Assembly (NCBI RefSeq): GCF_000003815.2
Contig: NC_049989.1
Location: 19,972,934-20,009,642 of the forward strand
Direction: 5' to 3'
From: Branchiostoma floridae
Taxonomy: Eukaryota; Chordata; Leptocardii; Amphioxiformes; Branchiostomatidae
DNA length: 36,709 nucleotides
Below the pieces are notes generated by a model. The model worked only from the letters and a program-made list of their open reading frames with translations, was not told the DNA's origin and did no database searches. A program made the translations under genes and the position numbers. Positions 10,701 to 20,814 of this stretch are shown one piece after another (position 1 is the first letter of the stretch; every line of letters starts with the position of its first letter).

Positions 10701-10919
10701 TGGGTATCCCGGTGCGCCCGTGGCGGGCGGGTTGAACCCCGGCATGGGAGGTTGCTGCTGCCCTACGTTTGGTTGCGGTGGGTACGCACCGGGAAACGCT
10801 GCCCCTCCACCCGGCGGGTACCCTGCCCCTCCACCGGGCGAATACCCGGGCCCTCCCGCGGGTGGGTAGCCTGGGCCGGCGGGGGGATAGCCTGCGCCTC
10901 CTGGTGGTGGGTAACTCAT
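4750..10919 (-). CDS. Novel Pro/Gly/Tyr-rich and Gly/His-rich low-complexity protein
   Basis: Unrecognised gene. Minus-strand exons: 10919-10397 (ATG at 10919, donor GTAAGT), 9049-8963, 8242-8198, 7237-7119, 5968-5857, 5398-5147, and perhaps a terminal 4766-4750 giving KRGY and TGA. Donor and acceptor phases agree throughout (1,1,1,0,1,1). About 379 residues precede the possible last exon. Residues 1 to about 165 are PGYPP/GGYPGG-type repeats starting MSYPPPGGAGYPPAG, like the N-termini of annexin A7/A11 and peflin, but no annexin repeat or EF-hand follows. Next come an acidic and helical stretch (MQRASPEEQQTLGKLMDLN), HQHYQHGKRSRYH, ITDRLTDLATPGNINTLRKY, then Gly/His-rich repeats (GGHGGGHHGG, YGGQYGGQYGG) and DGFGMEDVKALANMASG. 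No signal peptide or membrane segment is visible. Low complexity suggests a disordered, perhaps self-associating or metal-binding, protein; this is inference. The 10.4-10.9 kb exon is far more GC-rich than its surroundings. Confidence 0.72.
5622..5733. repeat. CT/CTGT-rich simple repeat
   Basis: A pyrimidine-rich run of TCTC, TCTG and CTAT words ending in a short CA tract. It lies in the intron between exons 5968-5857 and 5398-5147 of the minus-strand gene. Confidence 0.85.
6241..6316 (-). pseudogene. Orphan Gly/His exon-like segment inside the low-complexity gene
   Basis: On the minus strand a CTCTAG acceptor at 6317-6318 is followed by an open frame reading VMGSMAYAGGGKHHGGHGHH then GGHG, plainly of the same style as the gene's Gly/His exons. 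No GT donor in the needed phase 0 follows; the frame runs on to a stop in the intron, and the only nearby GT would shift the next exon out of frame. Exons 7237-7119 and 5968-5857 join cleanly without it. I read it as a decayed exon copy, though an alternative terminal exon is possible. Confidence 0.5.
6948..7024 (-). pseudogene. Truncated, frameshifted duplicate of exon 7119-7237
   Basis: Sequence from about 6871 to 7035 repeats the block at about 7040-7200, including the donor-side words TTGTACTGACCAGTCC and CGGCCCGAGTTTCTTGAGC. Compared with the functional exon this copy has a net 2-bp insertion after AACATCAACACG (CTAATAGGAAG in place of CTCAGGAAA) and lacks the acceptor half. It cannot be spliced in frame. 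Confidence 0.7.
7325..7610. repeat. Cluster of ACCTGCAC words in both orientations
   Basis: CCTGCACTGGTGCAGG at about 7327 is palindromic, and ACCTGCAC or its complement recurs several times up to 7610 (for example TTACCTGCACCAGAC and AGGTGCAGGTAGAC). It resembles a degenerate inverted-repeat element in an intron. Ends not defined. Confidence 0.4.
8690..8916. mobile_element. Partial copy of the 1226-1587 transposon family
   Basis: From about 8690 the sequence parallels 1350-1587: AAGGTCAAAGAAAAAGACGT, the AAAATGAAG word, CATATTCTCTGTGTTCAGT, CGTACGCTCGCATCAGTT and the right end GGATGCCGTCCATGTAAC at 8899-8916. The left half is missing or unrecognisable. It lies 47 bp from the exon at 8963-9049. 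Confidence 0.65.
9588..9672. repeat. Repeated palindrome CCCGGATATATCCGG
   Basis: CCCGGATATATCCGG occurs twice, around 9609 and 9653, separated by a CACACATATA...TGTGTGCCG stretch that can itself pair. It is preceded by TTAACCCTTAAACTGCC, a word resembling TTAAGGGTTAA seen near 6931 and 7090. Probably the end of a repeat element in the first intron of the minus-strand gene. Confidence 0.45.
10004..10231. mobile_element. MITE with TAGCCTGGGTACC ends and perfect 9-bp TSD
   Basis: The left end TAGCCTGGGTACCATCCGGA and the right end TCCGGATGGTACCCAGGCTA are reverse complements, and pairing continues inward through GTAGTTCGCTCC against GGAGCGAACTAC. The 228-bp unit is flanked on both sides by ATAGAAAGA (9995-10003 and 10232-10240), an exact 9-bp direct duplication. 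A 9-bp duplication suits Mutator-like transposition, but the superfamily is an inference. It sits in the first intron of the Pro/Gly/Tyr gene, about 165 bp from the exon end. Confidence 0.85.
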
Positions 10920-11829
10920 GCTGGACGTTCTGATGGCGTAGTCTCGACTAGTACTAGTACTGTCTGTGCGACTCTTGTGTACACAGACAACGTCTTCAGT
11001 ATTCAGTAAGTCAACAGACCCGGTTGAGAATAGCCTGTCGGACGGGTCGCATTTTAATACATCGTCTGACTCATTTGATATGTACGCCAGAGGCAAGAAG
11101 GTGGCAAAACACAAACAATGACTGGATCGGGTCAGTGACTCTTGTACGAGTGCTAATCGTTACAGTTACAGTTGGAGTTGGAAAGGAGATGCTAGGACGT
11201 CATAGCAGGACACTTTTAATGGCCTGAGTTTAAGTACGAATGAGCATATAATCAATTATTGTTATGTTACTTTTTGACCCCCCCCCCCAAGAAAGAGGAA
11301 GAAACTATCAGGTGCATAGCTGAACAATAGTAGATATTATTGTTCTACTACATATTACTATAGAGCATTATACAGTAACTTTAGTGCCTTAATGTTTGAA
11401 TGTTTTAAATGCACATTATAGACCAAGTGCGCTTAGCTCTTTTCAGCACCTGTAAGCATTGAAAATTATTATGATCGAATCGCACAGTAACAATTTACTT
11501 GAAGACGAATAACTTACGCGTTAACAGGGAGCATTTACTATTCTTGAGATATTACCTGGCATTAGACTCTCTACGTGCACATCAGTGCAGTTCATTTGGT
11601 CCGAGATAGTGGGCCATTAATCATTAATCTAGACACAGTCCAAGTGAAACAGACAAAACAGGGGCGTGGCGTTGATGTGACATGCAGCGTGAAAGGAAAA
11701 GAAAGACTCTTATGACGAGGCACGGGGCGGAAAGGGCGAGGCAGTGATGTTGCTCACCCACCCATTCGTGATAAACTGTCACGGGCAAGCCCAAATGACG
11801 TCAGTGTAGTAGTATAATGAGCAATTTAA
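10920..11829. other. 5' flank of the Pro/Gly/Tyr gene, no recognised gene
   Basis: The coding frame of the first exon continues upstream for about 80 codons to a stop at about 11160 but has no ATG there, so the ATG at 10919 is the first in frame. Promoter or 5' leader sequence must lie here or be spliced from further up. A C-homopolymer is at 11279-11288. I see no other feature. Confidence 0.5.
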
Positions 11830-12135
11830 AATTGTCTTTTATTTGATGTTGTATTCAAGTTCATCCAACAGACAGGTCGTTTTTAGTTTTAGTTGATTAT
11901 ATAGCCTTATTTGATTATTCCTAAGTTTGTAAACCAACTGCACGTTCATTTTGTTACATGATTCCTTGTTTATTTTGACGTCGTTATCATTATCTTTTGA
12001 CTATGCTATTTAGTGTTCGTTATTTTGTATGTGTGTCCTTATTTTTGTCATATGTAAGAGGAGAAGACCCAGATAAGCAACTTTGCTTTTTGTCAAATCC
12101 TCGTTAAATAAATGTGAATAAAAAGAAATAATAAA
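11830..12135 (+). mobile_element. 3' end of a LINE (non-LTR retrotransposon), plus orientation
   Basis: A T-rich stretch runs into GTAAGAGGAGAAGACCCAGA, then TAAGCAACTTTGC, AAATCCTCGTTAAATAAATG, ending with AATAAAAAGAAATAATAAAA. This looks like a CR1/Jockey-type 3' untranslated tail with poly(A) signal and A-rich terminus. No reverse transcriptase is present, so it is a 5'-truncated copy. The left boundary is approximate. Confidence 0.5.
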
Positions 12136-12408
12136 AATAATACTGAGCGCGTCACATAATGATCAAGGACTCTCTTTATAACGCTAGTTCACCTTTATCC
12201 GTGGTGTAGCCTATTTTCATTGTTATCAAAAATAGAGTACTTATTAAGGATATCACGTCGACGGACAGTACCGGTAGTTTCTTGAATATTTTCGAATTTT
12301 CAAATACTGTAATATAGAATTTTAATAAAGAAACAATAATTACTTTATAGCTAGAAGTTTCTTGAGATTGGTTTTCGCTTAGTTCTAGCCCATCAATATA
12401 CATATAGA

Positions 12409-12500
12409 ATACAACACGGTGTATTCCGTATCGCCCAAGGTATCAACCCAACCGCGGTCCGAAACACCCGTATCAAACGTTTTCGCCTCACAGGTATGAC
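12409..12500. repeat. Deleted copy of an ACAACACGGTGTATTCCG element
   Basis: One end, TACAACACGGTGTATTCCGT, and the other end, reading AACACCCGTATCAAACGTTT then CACAGGTATGACA, are both found in the larger copy at 22680-23035, the latter in inverted orientation. The interior appears deleted here. Confidence 0.5.
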
Positions 12501-12514
12501 ATAAACAACTGCAC

Positions 12515-13500
12515 AAGTCTCTTCTCGTTCAGAAATGGTGATCAACTTTTATTCAAACCTTTAGATGTACCTTATATATAACCAACCAACCATAGAATCA
12601 AAATGACAGTTGCTTGTCGTCAATATGTATTAAAATATATATCAATATATCTACGGATCGACATGCTTAACGCCAATAACATATATAAAGCTGTTAAGAA
12701 TAGTAACGAAAATCTGTAGCACACGTACAGCTTTTGGCAGAATTCTTTGCAAGCAAAGATGTCTAATCAATGTATACATTGTATTCTGCACATCTGTGTG
12801 CAGTATTATGACATATTGTTGATATGTGTTTAAAAAAGATGAAATGTATGATGCGACACTTTAACTATTTCAATCAGAGAGGAAGTTAATTTGTATTAGC
12901 AAAAGCTACTAACATGTAACCGCCATATTTTGAAATAGCAAATTCCTTCTTTATTAAACTGAATTGATCAAAGCCTTGTACATTCGACTTTGTCACAGCT
13001 CAGCTACAAAAAAGTTGCTATAATGCCTTACATAACCGAAAAAGAGTATAAATTTTTACATGAAGATAACGTTCCTTACTTACCCCGATGAGTTGGCAAA
13101 AGCTATTCACATGTAACCGTCATGTTTGAAAATAGTAGATTCCTTCCATAATTACTTGCTTAAATCTAATCAATCGAAGCCTAAATGCACAACTTGCACA
13201 TTCGACTTTGTCAGAGCTCCACAAGAAACAAATGACAGCAGACACGTTGCTATAATGTCGTATATGACCAACCAAAAAAGTCGAGTATAAACGTTTAGAT
13301 GAAGATAAAGATAAGATCCCTTACTTACCCCGATCCCTCTCAAGCTTCTGTTCAGCAAATACCTTTGTTCTGAAACTTACAGTTTATGATGTTTCTATTA
13401 GTATATCTTATCTTACATTAATCTCACAGAGCATATTTCTATACACTGTCTTTATCTAACCTGCCTTAGATAGGTGTTTTGTAAAATGAGTACAATCTCC
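12515..13500. repeat. 3' flank of the P450 duplication unit A, with internal tandem units
   Basis: Matches 21460-22215 through CTTCTCGTTCAGAAAT, TCGTCAATATGTAT, CAGCTTTTG-CAGAATTCT and GATGAAGATAAAGATAAGAT. Within it, units of about 200-240 bp starting AGTTGGCAAAAGCTA(T/C)TCACA repeat (about 12895, 13091), each ending near CCTTACTTACCCCGAT. Unit B holds a single such unit. On the minus strand each ends in a GGGGTAAGTAAGG donor-like sequence. Confidence 0.65.
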
Positions 13501-13538
13501 GTAAATGCATAAAAATAAATAAAATTGTATGTAGTTTG

Positions 13539-13544
13539 TTTATT
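13539..13544 (-). promoter_or_regulatory. Poly(A) signal of P450-A
   Basis: TTTATT on the plus strand is AATAAA on the minus strand, about 120 bp beyond the stop codon at 13665-13667. The equivalent site in P450-B reads TTTGTATATCC and has lost the hexamer; the next minus-strand AATAAA there is at 21490-21495, about 860 bp beyond the stop. Confidence 0.5.
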
Positions 13545-13664
13545 CTGTTTTAACGTCTTGAAGTCCAGGAAGATTTAGCTACCTACAAACTAATGTATGA
13601 TGGCTAATGGGCTCAATAAAGTATCAAAGTTTTTAAGTAATAAAGTTCTCAGGAAAAGCTATCT

Positions 13665-16600
13665 CTAAGTTCTTTCAGAGAAGACGAAGGTGTCCCTGTC
13701 CGGAGATAGTATCAGCCTGTGCACTTGTTTCATGTCTTCTCCTGCCCATCCGACGTGGAAGTTTTGGACAATCTACATGAAAAACATCATCATTGAGAAC
13801 TTACAGGATGGTTACAAAGAAGAAAAAAAGAAAACTAAATACATTTATACTGTTGATGCGTTTTTATAAACAAATCGGTAGAACGAAATGTAATAAAACC
13901 CCTCACATAATTTCATACATGATACTCCAAGGAACTTCCTAATACACATTGATAGAACAAAAAAGGTCTCTCTGGTGCCAATATTTATACACAGCAAGTG
14001 TGAAAATTAACAAGAGAATACCGTTTTATGTGTCAGCTATAATCAACCCATCAAAGGCAGGGGAACTTACCCTGATCAATCCAAGATGCAGTTCTTGTTC
14101 TGCAAAACGCCGGCCTAGGGAATGGATGAAGCCAAATGATCAATTTTAAATGCCTTGATGTTACTTTTATTTTCTAAAATTTAAAAAATGAAAGTACCGA
14201 ACATATGCTGTTTAGCCAGCATCTCTTAACCAGCGATACGCCAGAATGACACCAAATTTCAGGACATTTCGTTTTGATACAAGCCTAGGATAGACAAAAT
14301 TCAAAACGAAATGGAGAAGAAAGAAATTGAGAGAGAAATAGAAAAGGAAAGGGAGAAAGAAATAGAGAAATGATATATGTATGAATGTATGGAAATATAA
14401 AGACATCAATTTCTAGCTTCTTTGATTAATTAATATCGGGTGTATTTTGCAGCCAGTAGGTACCCAAAGTGAGGGTAATGAGTCTGTTGGTCGAGGTCGA
14501 GGCACCTCCTCGAGCACAGGACCCCCGTTTTACGTCCCTCCCGGAAGACGATTTCGTTGAAAGCTTCGTGAGGCTACAGCACTTCCGAGATCGAGGGATC
14601 GGGTGTACCAACGCGCCACGCGGCCGTAGAAAAGAAAAGACTTACCGATGCACATCCTCGGTCCGTAGCCGAACGGCAGCAGGGTGAACGGTTGGACTCC
14701 ACTCGACTCGTCATCACGGAGCCATCTTTCCGGTCTGTAGACTTCCGGTTCAGGATAGTATTCCGGAAGCGAGCTGATGACGTCGTGAGCCATTAAGACG
14801 ATCGTCTGAACAAAGGAGAGGAGATACCTACCAGATTGAATACATCATCGAGGGACAACCGAACGTTTGTTTTATAATGCTACATCGGTGTTTTGCTGTT
14901 AAACTTGACTTTTACAGTAACACATTCCTGCCAGAACGTTCCATGATACTTGATAGTGACCTTGATTCCTGACACTTTTGACGAACGACTGACGTCCAAA
15001 AGGTCACGTGCCATAAGTTGTTACTTATTACTGTCTGTATTATTGCAATTAGCCTACGGGCATGGATTTGCAAATAAATAGATAAATATATATACCTTGG
15101 CAGGGACGGCATACCCAGACAACACCATGTCTCGGTCCAATGTTCTCATGTTGCTCAGGGCAGTCGGATAAATCCTGAAAGTTTTCGAAATAGAAATGAA
15201 AACATGTGTAGATCTGCCACAGCTGTTATAAAATCTAATTTGGTTAAGCACTTATTCCACCAATAACCACCATGCTCACTTTTGTTCATATACAAATAAT
15301 ATAAAAGCAGGCGCTCGAACCAGCATTACCTACCAGAATTGCCAGAATTGTTGGCTTGTTGTTTGTTTTCTTGGTGGACGCATCGCACCAGACCACTGAG
15401 GGTTGCGGTCCATATCATTGTATTTTCATTACGTAGCCTTGAATATCAAATGAGACGAACGTTTACCTGAAAGTTTCTTGCCTCACTGCCCGCAGGTAGT
15501 GCATCCTGTTCAGCACCTTATCATCTATGGGCTGCCCGGCTGGGACCACCTCCTGGATCTCTCGATAAAGTTTCTCCTGGGCTTCCGGGTTTTTCGCCAG
15601 GCAGAAGAGATTGAACATCAGGGTGTTCCCTGTCTGGAATGAGTAACTACTGTCAGTCTATACAGATTATGGCGTATAATGCGCAATAAACAACTGCGAA
15701 AAAATGCAATAAAAATACTAAAAATATACAAGGGGGGGGGGGGGGTCTCGTCGTCAAACCTCAATTATATAGGTAATTTTGTTGGTACTTTAATTAATTT
15801 CTATTAGAAATTTTCTACAAAAACAAAAGTCCTTCCTGCAGTTTGTTTCTTGATTATGTAACGTTAACGTTGTTGTTTTTAGAGGTTCATATCCATTTGA
15901 TGAGCGGCTTTTATTTGGCGCTTATGTCCTTAACTAGTTCCTTTCCTCACAGATTTCGTCAGCCGAGGTAACGTGTACAGTAAGATGTCCATTACGCCAT
16001 GTTAATAATTTTGTACCTTTACCAGAATGGCAAGGTTTTACTTTAGGCTTGTACGTTTGTCTGTCTGTCTGTCCGTCTGTCTGTCTGTGTGTGAACAGCA
16101 TAACTAGAGAAGCCTTGGATGGATCCTGATGATATTTGGTAGGTGGGTAGGGGTCGGGAAAACGAATGCCAAGTTTGATAATGCGTGGGACCCCTAGCGG
16201 CTTGCTGAGGTACTACAGCGGAACTTCCATTTTTGATAACTCGTGTTCTGGACATGATTGGTTCGTGGTTGTTGGGTGGTAAATAGGCTTGGAGCAGACA
16301 GCAAGTGCTGTGAGTTTAGCGGCTTTTTTGGAACTGCAGGCTCCGGTTTCCTTTCAAACATTGGACGAGAATAACTCGAGAACGTGTTGACGGATCGTCA
16401 TGCTTTTGGTAAGTAGATGGCCAAAGTGATGATTTACAAAATGAAATACATATTATGCAAATCAACACCTAATTTGCATAATTAATGAGGAAATTTTATA
16501 AATCCACTGCATTCCATGATAGGACTTTCAAACTTGCAACATATATAGCTGAGAATGAGAGAAATGTCAATACATATTCAAAATGCAAATCACGACCTCA

Positions 16601-18683
16601 TTTGCATAATGAATGATAAAATATGAACGTGTTGATGGATATGCATGATTTTTAGTATGTAGATAGCCTAAGTGAAGACTTACATAATGAAATAGTAATT
16701 ATGCAAAGTAACGGCTAATTCCCATTATCAATTACAATATTCTATTACAGCAGTTTCTTCAATGTATCTGTTGTCCCGGATATGATATGGTCTTGATATT
16801 TGGGTGGTAGATGGCTTTTAGCGCTATGACAAACATCTAATTTTAGATCTGCAGGGGCGCTTTTGTCACGACATTCCAATGAGGATAACTGCCGAAATTA
16901 AAGTGTAATTTTCCTGCTTTTAGGCATGTAAGCAGCTTAGGCAAGGATGTTCATAATAACAATGATGAATGATTAGATTTGGGGCCCCCTAGCATGTCAT
17001 TTGCATAACATTTACAAAAGCTCTTAATATTTCATGGAGGTATGAGGTCGTCGAACTCTACTTGATAAGAGTTCGTGTGACTTTATCAAATAACATGTAG
17101 AATAAAATGTAATGAGAAATACTTTTGTGTCTACAGCCATCATTCTACAAAACAAACCTGGTTTATTCGGCAAAGGTATGTGTTCCTGGCACTCTAGTTT
17201 GATTATATGGATGACCTCCGCGCGCACATCAATTTGTGTACGTTTCAAAGAAAAGGTTTCGACCATACAGTAAATCGTAGCAGTTGCGAATGCCGAAGTG
17301 AATTTCCAAAGTCAAACAAGAAGATGTCAAGTGATTATGAAGAAGACGAGAATTCGATGGAGAAGACGAAATCAAAGAAACCAAGACACAACTTACCGTG
17401 TCAATCCCTGCAGACAACAGATCCACCGCCATCTCCATGGCCTCCTCGAAGGTGACGTCATTCCTGGACAGGAGGCTCTGGAGGAAGTCCGTGTCGGACT
17501 CGGCGGGTTTCCCATCTTCGGTTGTAGTTTTAGCCAGCTTTTCCTTCAGCAACTTTTCAGCAACGCTGAGGTTTGATACGATCAATCGATCGATCGACTA
17601 CATGAGTACATATGATGGAGGAACAAGTAGAAAAACTTACATGATAATTCTAAGAACAGAGTTAAAGCCAACACTTACACATAATATATGCGAGACTTAC
17701 CTATGAAACTGGTCGACTGCCTTTGCGAACTTCCTCCACGTCGGTGTGCTGATGTACTTGTAGAGGCCAGTTGCTGACATCTCCAGTTTCACGAACGCAT
17801 CGAAGAAGTCATTGACCCCGTCAATCATCAGTTTTGCGTCAGAACCAGGTTCAAGGTCACCCAAGGTCAGGCACCCCAGCCGCTTGTCCAGCACAACCAC
17901 GCTGATCGCTAGGTAGGTAAGGTACAAATTTGTCATCAAATATAAAAAAATATCCATTCCACCTCTCTCCCTGTGTCTAAATGAACTATTGAAAAAATCA
18001 CCCTTTGCGAAAATGGACCACACCAAAATAATTTCAAGAATCCAATACGCATTGAATGGCACAACAAAGTCAACTGGGGTTCTTCCTTTGGAACGCTGGA
18101 TTCTTATAAGGCCTTTGGGGTTTTTCCTACTCACCCTCTAGCGCCCATCTGTACACGTAGTTGGTGAAGTTTTGAACTTGACCTCCGCTCTCTTCCCTTC
18201 CTATCAGAGCCCTGATGACGTCAACCAAGTCCCTGGTGACGTCATCCTGCAGGGAGGCGTACGCACCGACAGTCTTGGGCCGCATGAGGTCCTTCTGAAC
18301 CGAGCTGCGCACGCGCTGCCACTCCGGACCGTTTCTACGCAACCAAAAAAGACAAATCTGATACTGGACTGGTTGCGTAGAAAAGTTAATTTAATGAAGT
18401 TAGATGTTATCCATGTACTGAAATCGCAGTAATGAAGCAATTGAGAAAACCTGAAAAAATGCATTGTCTGTACCGAAATCAACGATTTTCTAAAAGTGCC
18501 TGGTCACAATGGGTTGCCAAGGCAACAAGAAAAAATGAAGACTTCCAACTAGATTTTAGGACAAGTTACAAAATTTCGTGACTCTAGCGTAAGACATTTG
18601 GGCGACATCAAAGTTGGCGCAGGCCTCAAAAGCACCCCCCTCCGTATGAATTCAGTATATATTTGTATGCGTATGTCTGCGTA

Positions 18684-18758
<75 letters not shown>

Positions 18759-20723
18759 GTGTGTGTGTTTGTTTTTATATAAGATCCTTACTACATGTAT
18801 ATACCTACAGGTTTGCTATTCCAGTTGGCAGCTTCCTCACTTCCCGGTAGGTTTTAATGCTCCCCATCGGAGGGCGCTCCGGATATTTCCCTTCATTACG
18901 GAAAACCTTCCCGATCTCCTTGGGATCGCTGATGACCACCAGGTCAAGTGGACCGATCCTCTCCCGGTAGATACTGCCGTAAGTCCTCGTTCTCTCCCTG
19001 AAGGAGTCCCGGAAGTTTGTTTTGATTGGAAATCGACCTTAAGGGAAAATGCAACGTTATAACTTTAATGTGTGTGTGTGTGGGGTGCGTCCATCTCATC
19101 TTTTGTCGGGTAACATTGCAGCCTGCATAATACATAAGCGTTGTAATACAACTGCGGTTAAAAAAACGCCTAACTACCTTAGATATAATCTTTGTGGCCC
19201 AAAGAGGAAGTTTTCTCCGTTACATTTTGTATATCATGATAACTTACATATACTAAACATCAAAACGTAAAATATCAGCCTTTATACGTAGGCTGAAGGG
19301 GTCGGATTTTCGCTAGGTTAGTATTTTTCTGATGATCTCTGTTCCATGTCTTGTGCTGTACAAAGATAGTTCACTCGTAACAGATAACAACAAGAGTTCG
19401 GAGACCTCATACCTCCATGAAATATTCTGATTATCAAATGCCTGTCACATTTGCATAATTTATGCTTGATTATGTACACTTTTAACTAACTTACACAGGT
19501 CACAATGTTGACAATTCAATCATTTGCTATATGTACTTAGATGACCTAGAATAATTTCACATTGATTATGCAAAATAGGGGCTTATTTGCATAGTTGGTA
19601 ACTGCTAATCTTCCACCTGCCGCAAACTACATATATTACATATATTTGAGTCATAAAATGGTAAGCACTGTAAATATAAATTTCCCTCATTTACTATGCA
19701 AATTAAGTCCAAATTTGCATAATTTGCACTTCATTTTGTACACCTATGCCGAAGATACCTGCATGCTAAATATCATGGAAATCCATCGTTCCTATGTTCC
19801 GTTATGCTCCTTGGAAGATTTTGACCAAATTGCTCCTGCAGTTTCAGAGCAAGCCGCTAGGGAGCCCAAACATACATCACTTTTTCCTTGCATCACAAGT
19901 TGCCATAAAAAAATCACAAGCTGCCACCAAAAAATCAAGACCATAGCATGTCCAGATCAAAAGATATAATAAATTGAAGTTCTGCTGCAGTACCTGGGTC
20001 ACACACCAGGGGCCCAAAGTCGACCTTTACCTTCGTCTTTCCAACACCTACCCACATACCAAATATCATTATAATCCATCTAGAGGGTCTAAAGTTATGC
20101 TGACCACAAATATGCGGACACACAGACAGATACACACACACACACAGACGGACCAAAAAAACTATACCTCCATTTTCCATGGAGGTAATTACAAATGAGA
20201 TGCCATCAGAAAGAAATTCCCCAAAATTTCCCCAGTTTAAGGAGGGTACGATCATATCTGCATGTCCATTTTCGTGAATCGTTACAAGCAGTCTTTTTCT
20301 ATTCCCCGTAATTCGTAGGTTAGGCCGTTTTATTCACACGATGCGACCACATTTGGTGTAACACGAAAGGTAACATTCTGAATTCAGCCCGTAAGGCGTT
20401 GTCGTCCAACTACCCACCACCCCTTAAGTAGATCCTCTCGTGCAGCATATACTAGCCTTCTTATGATTCCCCTGTGGCACCCTTCCTATGCTATGGCACG
20501 TACCAAAAGGAGAATAGTCCCACCCCGTTCCAATGAACGGAAGACCCTTGGGCCCAGGGATCTCCTCAAACGGCCGAGCGGCTGTGTCGTATACACCGCT
20601 CTCTTCCGCCCTGGTGCTCTGTGTTTGGGTGACGGTTGTTTTGAGGGCTGCCAAACTTCGTGCGCCACAAACCCGGAACAAACTCTGTCCCTGGTGCCGG
20701 ACTGCTCGCTGTAGCCGGTACAT
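13665..20723 (-). CDS. Mitochondrial-clan cytochrome P450, CYP24/CYP27-like (P450-A)
   Basis: Ten exons: 20723-20504, 19037-18809, 18334-18135, 17908-17701, 17565-17397, 15633-15467, 15174-15096, 14805-14646, 14114-14071, 13772-13665. All have GT-AG ends, phases 1,2,1,2,0,2,0,1,0, summing to 1584 nt (527 aa plus TAG). The ATG at 20723 starts MYRLQRAVRHQGQSLFRVCG, Arg-rich without acids and typical of a mitochondrial presequence. Then come FEEIPGPKGLPFIGT, FRNEGKYPERP, I-helix AGIDT at 338-342 followed by TGNTLMF, K-helix ETFR at 395-398, RPERW at about 448-452 and haem loop FGYGPRMCIGRRFAEQE with ligand Cys476. The RR after CIG is a mitochondrial-clan feature linked to ferredoxin binding. Expected role: ferredoxin-dependent monooxygenase in the mitochondrial matrix; substrate unknown. 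Exon 9 is only 44 nt. No frameshift or missing catalytic residue seen. Exact CYP family number is not assigned. Confidence 0.93.
16043..17063. mobile_element. About 1-kb repeat in P450-A intron 5, inverse of that in intron 1
   Basis: Starts in a CTGT microsatellite, includes CAGCATAACTAGAGAAG, GATGATATTTGGTAGGTGGG and many TTTGCATAAT words, and ends ATATTTCATGGAGGTATGAG. The reverse complement of the same landmarks is found at 19394-20190. It is repetitive, non-coding, and accounts for most of the difference in intron 5 length between P450-A (about 1760 bp) and P450-B (about 900 bp). Confidence 0.6.
17201..17330. mobile_element. Left-end fragment of the 1226-1587 transposon family
   Basis: GATTATATGGATGACCTCCG, CACATCAATTTGTGTACGTT and ACCATACAGTAAATCGTA parallel the left end at 1226-1310. 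The right half is absent. It lies in P450-A intron 5, just beyond exon 17397-17565. Confidence 0.6.
18680..18770. repeat. (GT)n microsatellite in P450-A intron 2
   Basis: A nearly pure GT run about 40 bp from the exon 2 donor. P450-B has a longer interrupted GT tract at the same place (28060-28340), so it predates the duplication. Confidence 0.95.
19394..20190. mobile_element. Inverted copy of the intron-5 repeat, in P450-A intron 1
   Basis: Starts GAGTTCGGAGACCTCATACC and runs through repeated ATTTGCATAA words to CTACCCACATACCAAATATC, CACACAGACAGATACACACA and CCATTTTCCATGGAGGTAAT. Its ends match the reverse complement of 16043-17063. With opposite copies in one gene, intron pairing in the transcript or inversion between copies is conceivable. 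Confidence 0.6.
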
Positions 20724-20740
20724 CCTCACCTTCTTGTTTG

Positions 20741-20776
20741 GATCTTAGACACAACGGGTGTTTAAATGATCAGAAA
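20741..20776 (-). promoter_or_regulatory. Conserved block upstream of the P450-A start
   Basis: On the minus strand it reads TTTCTGATCATTTAAACACC then CGTTGTGTCTAAGATCC, ending about 20 bp before the ATG at 20723. The same block precedes P450-B (29815-29847) and P450-C (36497-36529). It may be promoter or 5' leader sequence. Confidence 0.55.
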
Positions 20777-20814
20777 TGCTGGCTGTTCCTTTTAAGAGGT
20801 GAAGAATGTTCACG

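Noticed and set aside
10397-10919. Annexin A7/A11 gene, from the PGY-rich N-terminus
   Set aside because: None of the phase-compatible downstream exons encodes an annexin repeat. The resemblance is confined to low-complexity sequence.
10365-11114. N-terminal extension of the PGY protein upstream of 10919
   Set aside because: The frame is open but contains no ATG before the stop near 11160, and its composition is unlike the repeats; it is more likely 5' leader or intron.
20721-20729. P450-A start at a GTG two codons upstream of the ATG (and likewise a TTG for P450-B)
   Set aside because: Eukaryotic initiation strongly favours ATG. The ATGs at 20723 and 29795 align with each other and with the ATG of P450-C.
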